Source of the DNA: Phytoseiulus persimilis
Lineage: Eukaryota > Arthropoda > Arachnida > Mesostigmata > Phytoseiidae
Length of the DNA: 64,000 nt
Reading direction: 5' to 3'
Assembly (NCBI GenBank): GCA_037576195.1
Contig: CM075102.1
Coordinates: 42,590,745 to 42,654,744 of the forward strand
In this document: piece by piece, positions 27,001 to 37,000 of the stretch
How positions within the stretch are numbered: the stretch's first letter is position 1
Layout: each line of letters opens with the position of its first letter
Made by a program: the position numbers and the translations under genes
The notes under the pieces: generated by a model
Told to the model about the DNA's origin: nothing
The model's input: only the letters and a program-made list of their open reading frames with translations
The model's database searches: none

Positions 27001-30000
27001 ACGATGCTCGGTGGCATCAACATCACTACAAACTACACCAGAGAGCTTGAAGAGGCAAGATTGTCTCTCCTCAACAAGACTTTGGTTGTCACGACTATAC
27101 TGGTAAGTTGAAGCTAATTCGCCCCGTTCCGTGCCACATAGCTTGCATTCCTCTGCCGCTGCCCATGTGTAGTCCTGATTGTCGCTGAAAAGTACCAGCA
27201 AGCAATTACGAGCGGGTGTCACACGAGGAAAACAAACAGGCGAGAGCCGAGAAAGCAAGAATGCGATGATCGCATCTTGACAGCGACCAGTGTTTCAAAT
27301 TTCTGGTGACGAACTTGCCTGTTCTCTCAACGGCTTCGTCAAATCTTCCTCTCGTTTTGTTGCGCAGCTCCCCGCGGCGCAGACCCCGGCCGCGTGACTG
27401 ACAATACGCTCTCGTCATTATCCAGTGGAGCCCCGTAAGCAGCCGCCCCGTCGAATTCCGTTTGCCCACTGAGCTCAGCCAATTGCTGCCTGGACGAGCT
27501 GTGTGTGTTCCGTGTCGTTGCATGAAACGATGTCGCGCAATGGGTCGCTGTGAGCGATGTTCCCGCCGTCAACGCGAAACTTCCTCCGCCGTTGCCAATG
27601 GTGTCGGAGCCGTTTGACGTTCTGACCTCGTGACTATACGAGTATCTCCGCCGACCTCTTCGATTTGAGAGATCTGGCCACTCAGTCAGCAACGCATCAG
27701 TTCAGCACCGGTTCTGGTGCGCTGCTGTTGCAAGTCAGAGCGTGCGACGGAGTTTCCGATCAGAATGAGGAGTCTTCCCGGTTCAGCTCCGATGAACAGG
27801 GAAGTGATCCGCTGACATGCGGGCGAGGGAGCATGAGAGGTAATTCTCCGTTCCGATCACAAGCTGTGTCAATAGCAGGGCCCCAGTCTGTCTTTGAGCT
27901 CCGTCCTTCTCGCTGGTTTTTTCTATCTGTTTCTCTGTTGAACAGCGCATGCCATTAAGCACAGCGATACAGAGAACCTCCGAGCGGGACCAATGAGGAA
28001 TGAAAAGAACATGCCCAATGTCGAGTTCGGTGCAAATGAATGACGACGGCGACGACTTCCTGCTTATTCCTTGCTTCAATGCACGACTCCGTCGAATAGA
28101 CGCCGGAAGCGGAGGTGAACTACGTACTATAGATTCGTGGCCGGAAATTAGCCCACGATGCGAAAACGTCTGAGCGTTCCTCTTGCTCACCTCTGATCAG
28201 AGGAATACACTGACGTGACATGTCACGGACGTGGGGTCGGCTGGGATCGAGACAGAACGCCCGAAAATTCAACTAAGCATTTGTTTTCCGCTCTTTTCAG
28301 CAACCACCTTACGTAATGTATAAAGAAAACTGGAGGGAGCTCGGGCTGACGGGGAACGACAAATACGAAGGCTACTGTATAGATTTGCTCGACTCCATTG
28401 CTTCCTCGGAACACTTCATCAACAACATGAAGTATGTTATCCGCGAAGTTGCAGACAACAGCTACGGCAGGAAGGATGCCGATGGCCGATGGAACGGCAT
28501 GATCGGCGAGCTACTTAATGGAGTAAGTATCACTCGCAGGCTTAAATCAACTTCCAGCACAGATTCGGAATAAAATTGAGTGTGTAGTGGAGACTGACCG
28601 TTGTGAGACTCATGTCGACGTCGTAGATGCTTGGACTGTTCCGCGGATTCCTGGAATCGTGAGTGCCCGGAGATGTTTTTTAGGGTGGATTGGTCGTTGG
28701 GGATCACCAGCACTCAGAACGTTGACGATCACTCCGATCCCTCGGAGCAGGGTCGACTATTCAGTAACAGACCGATGAGAGAGGTTCTAATTTTGGAAGT
28801 CTCCGAGCGTACGGCCTCCCCATTGTCTCCATGTCAGACCGTCGAGCCTCTGGAAGTGTCACTCGCCGAAGTTCGGAGCTTCCCGGAGCAGAAACCTTCT
28901 GATGGAGGTTTTGGTCGATGGAGGGAATCTGACTTTCAACCAGTTAGGATCAGGTTCTCGATTCGGGGCTCATAGAATCCTTCACTCAAGGCAAACTAAC
29001 CCCGTTCTCGTTTGTTGCAGAAAGCGGACTTGGCAGTGGCTGATCTAACTATAACGTACGTGCGTGAAGAGGCTGTGGACTTCACGATGCCCTTCATGAC
29101 TTTGGGGATTTCGATCCTCTACAAGAAAACTGCGAAACCCCCGCCCGGACTCTTTTCATTCCTGGATCCGCTTTCGCTCGAGGTCAGTGTGCAGTTCCCC
29201 GAGCGATCCGTTGATCGAGATGGCTTCGCGATACTCGAAAACGATCGAGACTCGAAGTTTCGCGAACGAGCGCAGAAGTTTCGTTATGAGTTCTTCGATG
29301 TTGACGAATATGCTGTTCAACAGGTCTGGATCTACATGATGACAGCATTTCTCGGAGTATCTTTATTCCTGTTCGTGCTTGCGAGATTCTCGCCATATGA
29401 ATGGGTAAATCCACATCCTTGTGAAGGAAACCCTGAGGAACTGGACAATCAATTTACAATATGGAATACGCTCTGGTTCACTATCGGATGCCTCATGCAA
29501 CAGGGCTGCGATGTAACACCTCGGTAAGAACCCGTTTTCCGTGGCCGTCCTCCAGCTGTTCATGTCACTCGCTGAATCACCCCACGATTTCGACGACCTC
29601 GCATCCACGGTGTGGGAAGAGCGGCCGTCTAACGAGAATCCACATTGCAGAGCTCTCTCGACTCGGGTGGCAGCCGGCATGTGGTGGTTCTTCACTTTGA
29701 TCATGGTCTCTTCCTACACCGCCAACTTGGCTGCGTTCCTCACTGTGGAACGTCTTGTATCTCCCATTGAAAGCGTTGAAGATCTGGCGAAACAGACAAC
29801 CATTCAGTATGGATGTCTTAGGTCTGGCTCCACACAATCCTTCTTCAAAGTGAGTAGCGTGCATTCCGTGAAGGGAGATTCCTCCAAATCGACTTCAGGA
29901 ACTATACGCGGAACAGTTTCCTGCGGGATAGCAACTCAATCGATCACAATACGTCATTGCAGGATTCACAGTTCCCAACATACGCTAAAATGTGGCATGT

Positions 30001-31200
30001 AATGCAATCTCAGCGGCCCACAGTGTTCGCTGAGTCAAACCAGAAGGGCATCGATCGCGTCTTAAGGGGAAAGTATGCTTACCTGATGGAATCCACTTCG
30101 ATCGAGTATAATATTGAAAGAAACTGCGACCTCACGCAGATCGGCTCTCTGCTCGACAATAAGGTATGTTTCTGATGGATCCCGCTACTACCCAGTTAAC
30201 GAAAACGGCCTCTTGACGACGACGAGGCGTTCGAGCTCCCGCGTGCTCCATGCTCCTACCTCTCTTGGGAAATTTCGATGCTGCTAATTACAATAACGAA
30301 TCCCCCCAATTTTTTAGGGCTACGGCATCGCTACTCCTCCGGGGTCCCCCTACAGGACCATGTTATCACAAGCCATCCTTCGGCTACAAGAAAATGGTGA
30401 CCTCCATGTGCTCAAGGTATGTTTTTGTGTAATATCGCACTTCACTGGGCATCTGACGCGACGGCTAACTCATTTTTCAAGCAGGTCAGCCTTTTTGGAG
30501 CCTCGAGAGAGTGCTCCATGCGTTCTATACTCCATTGGGGTGCATGCTGCATGATTGGGTATCTTCGCTTGCCGAATGTGTGTTTTTCGAGTATATCCCT
30601 GCTCACAGGATACGCAGGTGAGTGGAGCATGAGTAAAACGAGAACGACCCGTGGAGCATTTCTTTACTCCGATGATCTTACAGGAGCGATGGTGGAAAAA
30701 ACAACGCATCACTAAAAAGTGTCCGAAAGATATTATCAACAAGGGGACCTCTGCCATGACCGTGGCCTCCGTCGGGGGTGTGTTCATTGTGCTACTTGTG
30801 GGTTCATGCATTGCTGTCATCTCTGCAATAGTTGAGTTCGTGTGGCGGGCTAAAAAGATCGTCCCTGAAGAACGGGATCCGCTTTGCGTCGAACTCTGCA
30901 GAGAACTCAAGGTCAGTATTCAGGAGCCACGATTCATGCGCCCGCATGGAATTCCTAGAATCATTCGAATGTCAGGGAGAATCACGCGATTCCGCGCGGT
31001 GAACTCCACCCCGAAACCCTCGCCAGGCCGAATCTAAACAGAAGCCTCTTCGTTCACAGTTCACGTTGACCTGTGGCAGCAAAAAACCACTGGCACGCCC
31101 CCGTTCGGATGAAAACCTCGCCATCGCCGCGACCGACAACGGCATGCCTTTCATGCCAATTACGGGGTTTGGACTCCACAACAAGAACACGTTCTCCTGA
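8769..31200 (+). CDS. Kainate-type ionotropic glutamate receptor, 5' partial, 13 exons seen
   Basis: Glutamate-gated cation channel subunit of the plasma membrane, most like GluK/arthropod kainate receptors. Exons join in phase to about 835 codons: amino-terminal domain (8769-24914 exons), S1 ligand-binding half (26884-29182), M1, pore and M2 (29324-29523), M3 with [14 protein letters not shown] (29651-29849), S2 half (29651-30416), M4 and tail (30684-31200). Ligand contacts are kept: Tyr in QPPYVMY, Arg in TITYVREE, Ser-Thr in SGSTQSFF and Glu in LMESTSIEY. The usual Pro of the PL(A/T)IT motif is Asp here (DLTIT). The pore reads MQQGCDV, with Gln (CAA) encoded at the Q/R site. NCDLTQIG and [13 protein letters not shown] favour kainate over AMPA type. 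The signal peptide and first part of the amino-terminal domain are missing. Introns range from 113 bp to 8.4 kb. Confidence 0.95.
12629..12654. repeat. C-rich run, possible G-quadruplex on the minus strand
   Basis: Fourteen consecutive C flanked by shorter C runs within about 25 bp, so the minus strand carries several adjacent G runs. It lies in the long receptor intron. Confidence 0.7.
15458..15475. repeat. (CT)9 microsatellite
   Basis: Uninterrupted CT dinucleotides in the long receptor intron. Confidence 0.9.
16841..16863. repeat. (GA)11 microsatellite
   Basis: Uninterrupted GA dinucleotides about 550 bp before the next receptor exon. Confidence 0.9.
17414..17583 (+). CDS. Receptor exon b (amino-terminal domain)
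   Basis: Acceptor TTTCCGTTTCAG, donor ACG|GTGGGT. Its first two bases complete the codon left open by the previous exon (GCA), giving the family motif ALVRLQEIL. It ends in phase 0 after SLYT. Confidence 0.92.
17746..18003 (+). CDS. Receptor exon c (amino-terminal domain)
   Basis: Follows a 162-bp intron with acceptor CTCACAG and ends AAG|GTGGGT. It encodes [18 protein letters not shown] and [13 protein letters not shown], matching the MMTEYYHYIFTTLD and YSGVNMTGFRIL blocks of vertebrate kainate receptors. 86 codons, phase 0 at both ends. Confidence 0.93.
18004..24755 (+). other. Receptor intron, 6.75 kb
   Basis: Bounded by GTGGGT and TCATTCCAG. It contains an unusually long plus-strand open frame (18786-19688, listed separately). 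The exons on either side join to [13 protein letters not shown], as in homologues, so no exon is missing inside it. Confidence 0.75.
18786..19688 (+). other. 300-codon open frame inside a receptor intron, coding status unknown
   Basis: An ATG-started frame of 300 codons, the longest in the window apart from the GPHR and secreted-protein genes. At this base composition a frame this long is rare by chance. I recognise no domain, signal peptide or membrane segment. The first 110 residues look more protein-like than the rest, and a CAG|GTTTGT sequence follows them near 19127 that could be a splice donor. It could be an unannotated exon or gene on the receptor's own strand, or chance. No start context or neighbour supports a function. 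Confidence 0.2.
24756..24914 (+). CDS. Receptor exon d (amino-terminal domain)
   Basis: Acceptor TTTCATTCCAG, donor ATG|GTGAGT, 53 codons. It encodes [13 protein letters not shown] and FVKYMRM, the counterpart of the AALMYDAVHV and FMSLIKE blocks. Confidence 0.92.
24915..26883 (+). other. Receptor intron, 2.0 kb
   Basis: Bounded by GTGAGT and TGATTCCAG. A 278-codon plus-strand frame (25343-26179, opening at a GTG rather than an ATG) lies inside. It matches no family I know and is discussed as a finding only. Confidence 0.75.
26884..27102 (+). CDS. Receptor exon e (end of amino-terminal domain and start of S1)
   Basis: Acceptor GATTCCAG, donor CTG|GTAAGT, 73 codons. [20 protein letters not shown] matches the family's GLTGRITFNKTNGLRTD block, and it ends with [10 protein letters not shown], the first strand of the ligand-binding domain. 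It contains possible N-glycosylation sites NITT and NYTR. Confidence 0.93.
27103..28300 (+). other. Receptor intron, 1.2 kb
   Basis: Bounded by GTAAGT and CTCTTTTCAG; no feature seen inside. Confidence 0.75.
28301..28522 (+). CDS. Receptor exon f (S1 ligand-binding half)
   Basis: Acceptor GCTCTTTTCAG, donor GGA|GTAAGT, 74 codons. It encodes QPPYVMY, with the binding-site Tyr, then [13 protein letters not shown] and [13 protein letters not shown]. Confidence 0.96.
29021..29182 (+). CDS. Receptor exon g (S1, binding arginine)
   Basis: Acceptor TTTGTTGCAG, donor GAG|GTCAGT, 54 codons. It encodes [17 protein letters not shown], with the invariant ligand-binding Arg, then [13 protein letters not shown] and [10 protein letters not shown] just before M1. 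Confidence 0.95.
29183..29323 (+). other. 141-bp stop-free, frame-preserving intron (exitron-like)
   Basis: Begins GTCAGT and ends TTCAACAG. It is exactly 47 codons long with no stop in the receptor frame, so a retained copy would still be translated. Removing it joins PLSLE to [13 protein letters not shown], which matches homologues; keeping it would add a charged 47-residue insert just before M1. It is probably a normal intron. Confidence 0.75.
29324..29523 (+). CDS. Receptor exon h (M1, pore loop, M2)
   Basis: Acceptor CAACAG, donor CTCG|GTAAGA. It encodes M1 ([19 protein letters not shown]), then RFSPYEW and NPHPC, the pore helix and [10 protein letters not shown]. The first Gln of MQQ is the Q/R-site position and is genomically Gln. 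It ends two bases into a codon. Confidence 0.96.
29651..29849 (+). CDS. Receptor exon i (M3 and start of S2)
   Basis: Acceptor CACATTGCAG, donor AAA|GTGAGT. One base completes the Arg codon left by the previous exon. It encodes [19 protein letters not shown], which contains the gating motif, then [13 protein letters not shown] and SGSTQSFFK, with the Ser-Thr ligand contacts. Confidence 0.96.
29963..30163 (+). CDS. Receptor exon j (S2)
   Basis: Acceptor GTCATTGCAG, donor AAG|GTATGT, 67 codons. It encodes [21 protein letters not shown], with the ligand-binding Glu, and [14 protein letters not shown], the kainate-type signature. Confidence 0.95.
30318..30416 (+). CDS. Receptor exon k (S2)
   Basis: Acceptor AATTTTTTAG, donor AAG|GTATGT, 33 codons: [13 protein letters not shown] followed by [18 protein letters not shown]. 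Confidence 0.95.
30684..30911 (+). CDS. Receptor exon l (end of S2 and M4)
   Basis: Acceptor CTTACAG, donor AAG|GTCAGT, 76 codons. It encodes ERWWKK, then M4 within [20 protein letters not shown], then the cytoplasmic start ending CRELK. Confidence 0.95.
31060..31200 (+). CDS. Receptor exon m (cytoplasmic tail, to TGA)
   Basis: Acceptor CGTTCACAG. It encodes [19 protein letters not shown] and a further 27 residues, ending NTFS and TGA at 31198-31200. The first residues match the SLKCQRR region of vertebrate kainate receptors, so the exon and frame are sound. The same frame remains open well beyond the TGA. Confidence 0.88.
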   Translation, partial: FTLTCGSKKPLARPRSDENLAIAATDNGMPFMPITGFGLHNKNTFS

Positions 31201-31635
31201 CATCACGACGAGAACAACGTTGTCCAAATAGGCCTCAAGGCCAACCCGAGCAGTCTGAACCTCAACAAAGGCCTCAACGTCATCCAGCAGGCGACGTCGA
31301 TCAGCAGCTTGAAGGGTCAATCGCTGCAGCAACAACAATTGCAGCAAGATGTACCTCTGTCTGATCCTGACACGCTTGCCAACGATGACCTGGCCACTCA
31401 GTTGAGTCCGGACAATTACGGGCCGTATTATCGTTACGAGGCCAGGTATGAGCTGCCGATTGCTTACGAACAACAATATATGTATGTATATGGAGGGAGC
31501 CTATGCGGAATGTGAAGGCCAAATATTGAGACGCAGGCAGGCCGGCCGCGCAATTCCCCGGGGTCGGCAATTCAAATCTAATGAGTGGACTCATCTCCTT
31601 CCAGGATTGCTCAGGAGGACCCGATTGACGTATAA
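31201..31635 (+). CDS. Candidate readthrough extension of the receptor tail
   Basis: Directly after the TGA, in the same frame, 31201-31440 has no stop. Its polar Gln/Asn/Asp-rich make-up includes SLQQQQLQQD and DNYGPYYRYEA. A strong donor, CAG|GTATGA, ends the stretch at 31445. A pyrimidine-rich acceptor CTCCTTCCAG at 31604 joins in frame to IAQEDPIDV and TAA (31633-31635). That ending, IDV, fits a class II PDZ ligand (hydrophobic-x-hydrophobic), as in the GluA2 tail. The extension totals 91 codons. Translation would need stop readthrough (context TCC TGA C), or the TGA may be a sequence error or allele. No GT donor before the TGA would allow it to be spliced out. Confidence 0.5.
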
Positions 31636-32935
31636 CCTCTGAGAGATGTTGAATATTTTGGCGATGTTTTCATGTCGAGCAAAGACTTGCTTTCTGAGCT
31701 AGAGGGTCAGCAGTGAGCGTTGGCCGAGCCTAGAGGCACAGTCACGCTTCCAGCACTTCGACTTCAAGGAGAGAGAGACGGATCGCCGATTTGGATCGCT
31801 CGCCTGATCGGATCAGACAAGATCGGGCGTAATCCGGTTGGCTGATCTCCATAGTACCCAATCGCAAGTCTTCTTTCCTCTCTCTCTCCGTCTCTAAACT
31901 AAGGAAAGTCAGTCCCCGAGGCCTGCGGTGCGCATCCGCCTCGGGACTCAAACACAACTGCGTCTACAAACTCTCACTCAACTTTATCAAACGACTGCAC
32001 GCAGATGAAATCCAGACCGAGGAGTTCCCATCGCGCTGCTCTCTGTGCTGCTAATGGAAAACAACCGAACGAAAATGATCCGACGACCTCAATCTCTCCC
32101 AACCACTCCGAAAACCCGAATTAAGACTTGAAAAATTCCAAACGACAACCGTTCAAAACAACCGGCGACTCAGGGACCCTCTCATTACTGACCCAATCCG
32201 TTCTATTGACCGTTTTTGAATCCGCCATTACCCGATTGAGAAAATTAGAGAACAATCGGCTCGCTCCATGAGAACCGTTTAACTGTTGCTACGTTCTATA
32301 GAGCAGACATAGACATGCGAACAAACCTGACAACAATGCACCAGCGAAAACATTCAAACACGACTGAAACAAGATCAACGGCGACATCGACAATACCATC
32401 TGCAGAAACGACATTCTTTCAACGAACCCACTCTACCAACGGCTATGGGAGGAGAGCGAACCGAACAAACGACTTCCACAAGCTCGTATAGGTTTGCATT
32501 TGTCTTGAGTGAAAGCTCAACCACTTCAACGCTACCACACCTTACCAGTTGACAGGATTTCCCATAGCGTGCACGACACAATTCTCGAAGACGTGGTACC
32601 ATCCCGTTGGCATCTTACCAAATATTCTGGAACAGAATGGAAGATACAACATCATTTTAAGTACAACTCTTTCTATTTCTATTGCGACCAAGAATGACAA
32701 CCATGGCTTCCACATCCAGAAGAACATCGACTGCGAAACGATCGAAACTTTGAAACAAATGACATCAACAAAAAAAAACTGTGATCAAACCCCCGAAAAC
32801 TAAACAGCAGTGAAAGCGAAAACGCTTCGAAACACTGAGAAGACGCGTGACTTGTTATAACTTCCGGTAGCATTTTCCGTGCGGCGACCTCGAGTGTATT
32901 CTAACCAACGCTGAGCCTCATCAGACGAATCGTCG

Positions 32936-32970
32936 ACCCATATCTGTAACCCTTGGTTACAGATATGGGT
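32936..32970. repeat. Perfect 16-bp inverted repeat with 3-base loop
   Basis: ACCCATATCTGTAACC at 32936-32951 is followed by CTT and its exact reverse complement at 32955-32970. If the region is 3' UTR the RNA would form a stable hairpin. It could also be the tip of a decayed foldback element; no target duplication is evident. Confidence 0.9.
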
Positions 32971-33569
32971 ATCTCGTTATATCTGGGATATCTCTACTGG
33001 ATCCTCTCGCGGAGCTTCCCGGAATCAAAGGCATCTGTAGTTGATTGCTCAATGTTTTGGCCCCACTCAGCTTTGTGAAATCTCGGAAACCAGCTCTGCG
33101 GTTGGCGTTGCACTGCCGAAAGGAGAAGGGCTCATTTGGAACCGAAGACGACTCCACTGATCGGAATATGGTGCTACATCAAAATGAGGCACTACGGAAC
33201 GGAATCCTCATTCCGGAACCCCCTTCAGGATCGTTTGACTCTCGAAATCCGTGCTGCCGCAAATTCGAGGCGGCTGTGAATCCGTTGGGATTCATCTTTC
33301 TAGAGAAACCGTTCTCGAAGTTAAATCGAGTCAGCTCCGAGTGCAACAGCGGAACGTTATTCGTACCAAGAGGTCAAACCCACGGTGAAATGTGAAACGC
33401 TTGCTGTAGTCAGCAGAGTAATCGCGAAACCGCGCCCAGGAACAAGTGCACGTAGGATAGCGTATTCCGAAACAGATTTAAAGACCGCCATTCGAGAGTA
33501 AGAACAACAACCAATCCTCTACGTATCTATCGTCTGCATGAAGCTATCAGTCAAGCAAATTACACCACC

Positions 33570-33990
33570 TACGCAGTAGCTAACACTAAATACCAACACT
33601 ACTACGATAACAGTCACCATCACTACTGCTCTTAGTACTGCACACAGTACTACGTATGACGTTTTACTCTTTAGAAAAATGTCAAACAGTAAGCCTGCCG
33701 CTTCCGTCTCCTTGAACGGACGGAATGCTTTCGATCTTCAGCGGCGGAGCAGGTCACATCCCTTCTAGTGCGCATAGCCGATATCTTGTTCCACCATGCA
33801 TCTGATATACTCGTAGCCACAACTACTAATATTATTCCTCATACTGATCGCGCTGATTCCAGTATCAGTGCCGAGAATACTTCAACAGTATCGAGATAAC
33901 TTCGATCAGTACTTCGATATCCGGTACTACCATCTCAGTAGTACTTCAAGTACTTTGAAACCGATACTATCACTATGGGATATTCAGTAG
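33570..33990. repeat. Degenerate ACT/AGT-rich low-complexity tract
   Basis: Dense, imperfect ACT, TAC and AGTACT words (for example CAGTAGTACTTCAAGTACTT) over about 400 bp, with no clean repeat unit. The many AGTACT palindromes make it locally self-complementary. Confidence 0.6.
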
Positions 33991-34062
33991 CGCGTTCGAA
34001 GAGGAGTCTCTCGGCTCTCTTTCTTCTCAGGTCCTAATGAACTTACTCGTCATACTAATAAC

Positions 34063-34068
34063 AATAAA
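34063..34068 (+). other. AATAAA, possible receptor polyadenylation signal
   Basis: The hexamer lies in ACAATAAAGACCCCC, about 2.4 kb past the last candidate receptor stop. No earlier canonical AATAAA on this strand stood out. Confidence 0.35.
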
Positions 34069-34085
34069 GACCCCCAAAAAATTCC

Positions 34086-37000
34086 GGTTGTCCTCTCGTC
34101 GCCGATTGCACTGAGCAACGCTTCATCGGGTCTCCCTTTGTGTCGTTCGCGTTTCGCCAATTTCTCGGGAGACATAACAGCTCGGAAAGCTGAGCCTCCC
34201 GCCGAAACTGCAATCCGTCACCGCATCGCCGCGACGACTGCGCTAACGTCAACATGAACAAGCAGCAGCAGCAAGAACACAGAAGCAGCCAGAACAACTG
34301 ATTGGGATGGATTCAAGAGTCAATCCCAGAATTCTTCAAAAATTCTTCGGTCCAATACTTTTGGAGACTCGGACGGAGATCGACCATGAAGGCAAAAGTT
34401 TCGGAGTAGAAGAAATGTGAGGAAACACATGCGAAACAAATGCTGCCACCGAGATCTCCCGGAATGATTCAGTCGACATCTGCAACGCCAAAATCAACCG
34501 CCATCAACAGCAGTCAGTCGGAAAGACATGTCAGTCAACTGCTCGATTTTCCGATTCTTCGTCAACACCACAACAATCGTTTGACAGTTCGGTCCGAGCA
34601 GACGCAGCAGTCGATAGTCTTCAACTCAGTTACACGAAGTACTGAGTTTCTCTTTCTCTTCCTCTGATCAGTCTTCTGATGTTCATGGTTTCGTGAACGA
34701 GTCATCGAAAAACCGCCATGAATGAATGATTCCTCCGTCAATGGAGACGTTCTGTCGACGTGCGAGGAATCACTTCATTGGACATTGGGCGCCCGCTGAA
34801 TCGCTCAAGATTCGCTCGCTGCTGCCGCCATGCACTCGAGACATGATCATCGTAGGAAAGAGAAATGATTCGCTCATTCCATAACTCAGATTCATATAAT
34901 CCTTCGACTAGTATCGCTCCCACCACAATTAATACTTCTACTGCAACTACCACTTCTACTATGCTATTTCTTCCGAGAGTCGAAAGACATGTCACAAGTG
35001 AGTGTGCAATCCCTTTGATGCCGAAGAACCAACAATCCCAGTGAACCTCCGAGCGTGAACGCCACCATCCAAGCAAGCAAGCAAGTAACGAAGCATGAAG
35101 CAGCCACTAAAATCTACCGCCTGCGAGCATTCTTCTGCTTCAATCAAGCAAAACGAAGTTGAAGAAGGAGACACATTCCCAAGAGCAAAGATCCAGTTCC
35201 AAGAGCGAAGCAATCCCAGAAACGAAGCGATCCAGAACGGATCGCGACGAGCAATGAAAAGGTCCAGGCTTTCATCAAGTAGGAATCGCTTTCCAAAGTT
35301 CTGACTTCTACGACCGCCCGGTCATGAGTTGAGCAGGAATCATCAGCCACCTGTTACCAGCTCAATTCACTCATCCGACGCGTAGAAAGCAACGAGCCAT
35401 CCTTGGTCGTCGTACCCGTTGCCGTTACCAATGTCAGCAACGACGACGACGACGGCACACGCAAATGAAAACATTGCGTGATCTTCCATGCCAAGATTGT
35501 GATCTCTGCTGTTGAGTTGCACTGCTCACCCGAAGTTTAGGAGCGGTTCGCGCGAGACCCCACAGAACTTACGGACGTCAACTACGGTTACCTTAACGAA
35601 ACCTTACCCAAACAGCTGAAGCCCAAAAAAGTTTGAAAGTGTTCAAACGACAGCGCGTGTTCCAAGGAAGGGTACTCGAGCAGAGCAAATCCAACTTTAG
35701 CCGAACTTTGCAGAATATGCAAACTACGGCGCCGAGCTTTCTCCACTGCGAGATCATCACAAACCCGATAGCTCTCCGGTAGAAGAGGTTATAAGCCTCG
35801 AAACGATCGATAGATATTTCAAGATCAATCAACTCGCCATCGTACATCAAATCGAAAACTGTACTTGAACACCGCTTACGTCCCGCCGAGCGGAAATTTC
35901 AAACGTTGCCGCCACCATGTAGGCATTTTTCGCATCTTATATAGAACTGTTGGACATCAAGTTACCATTGTTAGAAGTCCTTTGATATGACAACCTCAAG
36001 CCTCTGTAAAAAAACTGTGAATTTTTGTGATATCCGAATGCGAAATAAAAATCATTGTCTCGGCCGTACGTTCGTCGTCGACCGAATCTTCCATACAACA
36101 ACAGCGTGTTTTCCTTTCCCTCATTGACTCTCCTCTGCTCCAGGCCGGCTGCATCGCGGGCCGGCTACTTGCCTGGAGCGGCAGAGGATTCCCCGATGTC
36201 CTCTGCCTGCCGGCCGGCCTGCTTGCGCCCTCTGTTACTGAAGCCCCGATTCTGAACGTTATCATCCGTACAAAAGGCTCTCTAGATGGCGCCACAGGTT
36301 CCAGCAATATCTTGGAAGCAGTTTTCCAGATTCCCCAACGATTGCCGTATTCGGACGAGATCTTCGGCATTGACTTGATCCAGAAGTCCCGGGATATAAG
36401 TGGCAGGCACTATTTTTGCGCGTGCCACGTTGGAGAGTTAGACACTCTTGCATCCGCGTGATGGCGCCGGCGTTGAATATCGTTGGCCGCGGAATGGTTT
36501 TCCCGAGGAGGACCTGTGGCTGGCTAACGACAGGCTCCTACAGCGGCCTCTCAGTAGGCGGAGGGTCAACGCGGTCGCTATCTGCCAAAAATCAGTTTTT
36601 CCGAGCTGTATCCGATGCAGCATTTCGCAGCTCAGTCAAGTTCCTTTCAAGTTCATATTCGGAACGATATGCCTCTGCTCGTTCAGAGGAATCGGGACCC
36701 ATCAAAACCGAGTGCCTGTATCCTACGAGTTACGAGTTTCCTACAGAATGTATTCTCCATCGATCGAACGTTGTGATTGGGCTGACGTGTTGGAGATCTC
36801 GAACCCGAAGTGGAACGAAAATTCAGCTCCAAATAGCTTTGAGGGAGTCAGCAAGCCGGTTCAGGGGAGACTAGTCCACAGCGTAAAATTCCAACACTCA
36901 ATTATGGGCTGCAGCTGCTCGCATGTGTCTACTCTGCCCGATGAGCCTGGTGACTTGGGAACCGAACTCGAAGCAGCATGAAGGTTCACGTGAGATCTCG

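Larger units (their letters stand above)
31636..34085 (+). other. Probable receptor 3' untranslated region
   Basis: No open frame of note. From about 31960 the plus strand is rich in A and C with many CAA/AAC steps, unlike the introns and intergenic DNA on either side. It ends near an AATAAA at 34063. This base skew and position suggest a transcribed 3' UTR, but that is inference. Confidence 0.4.
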
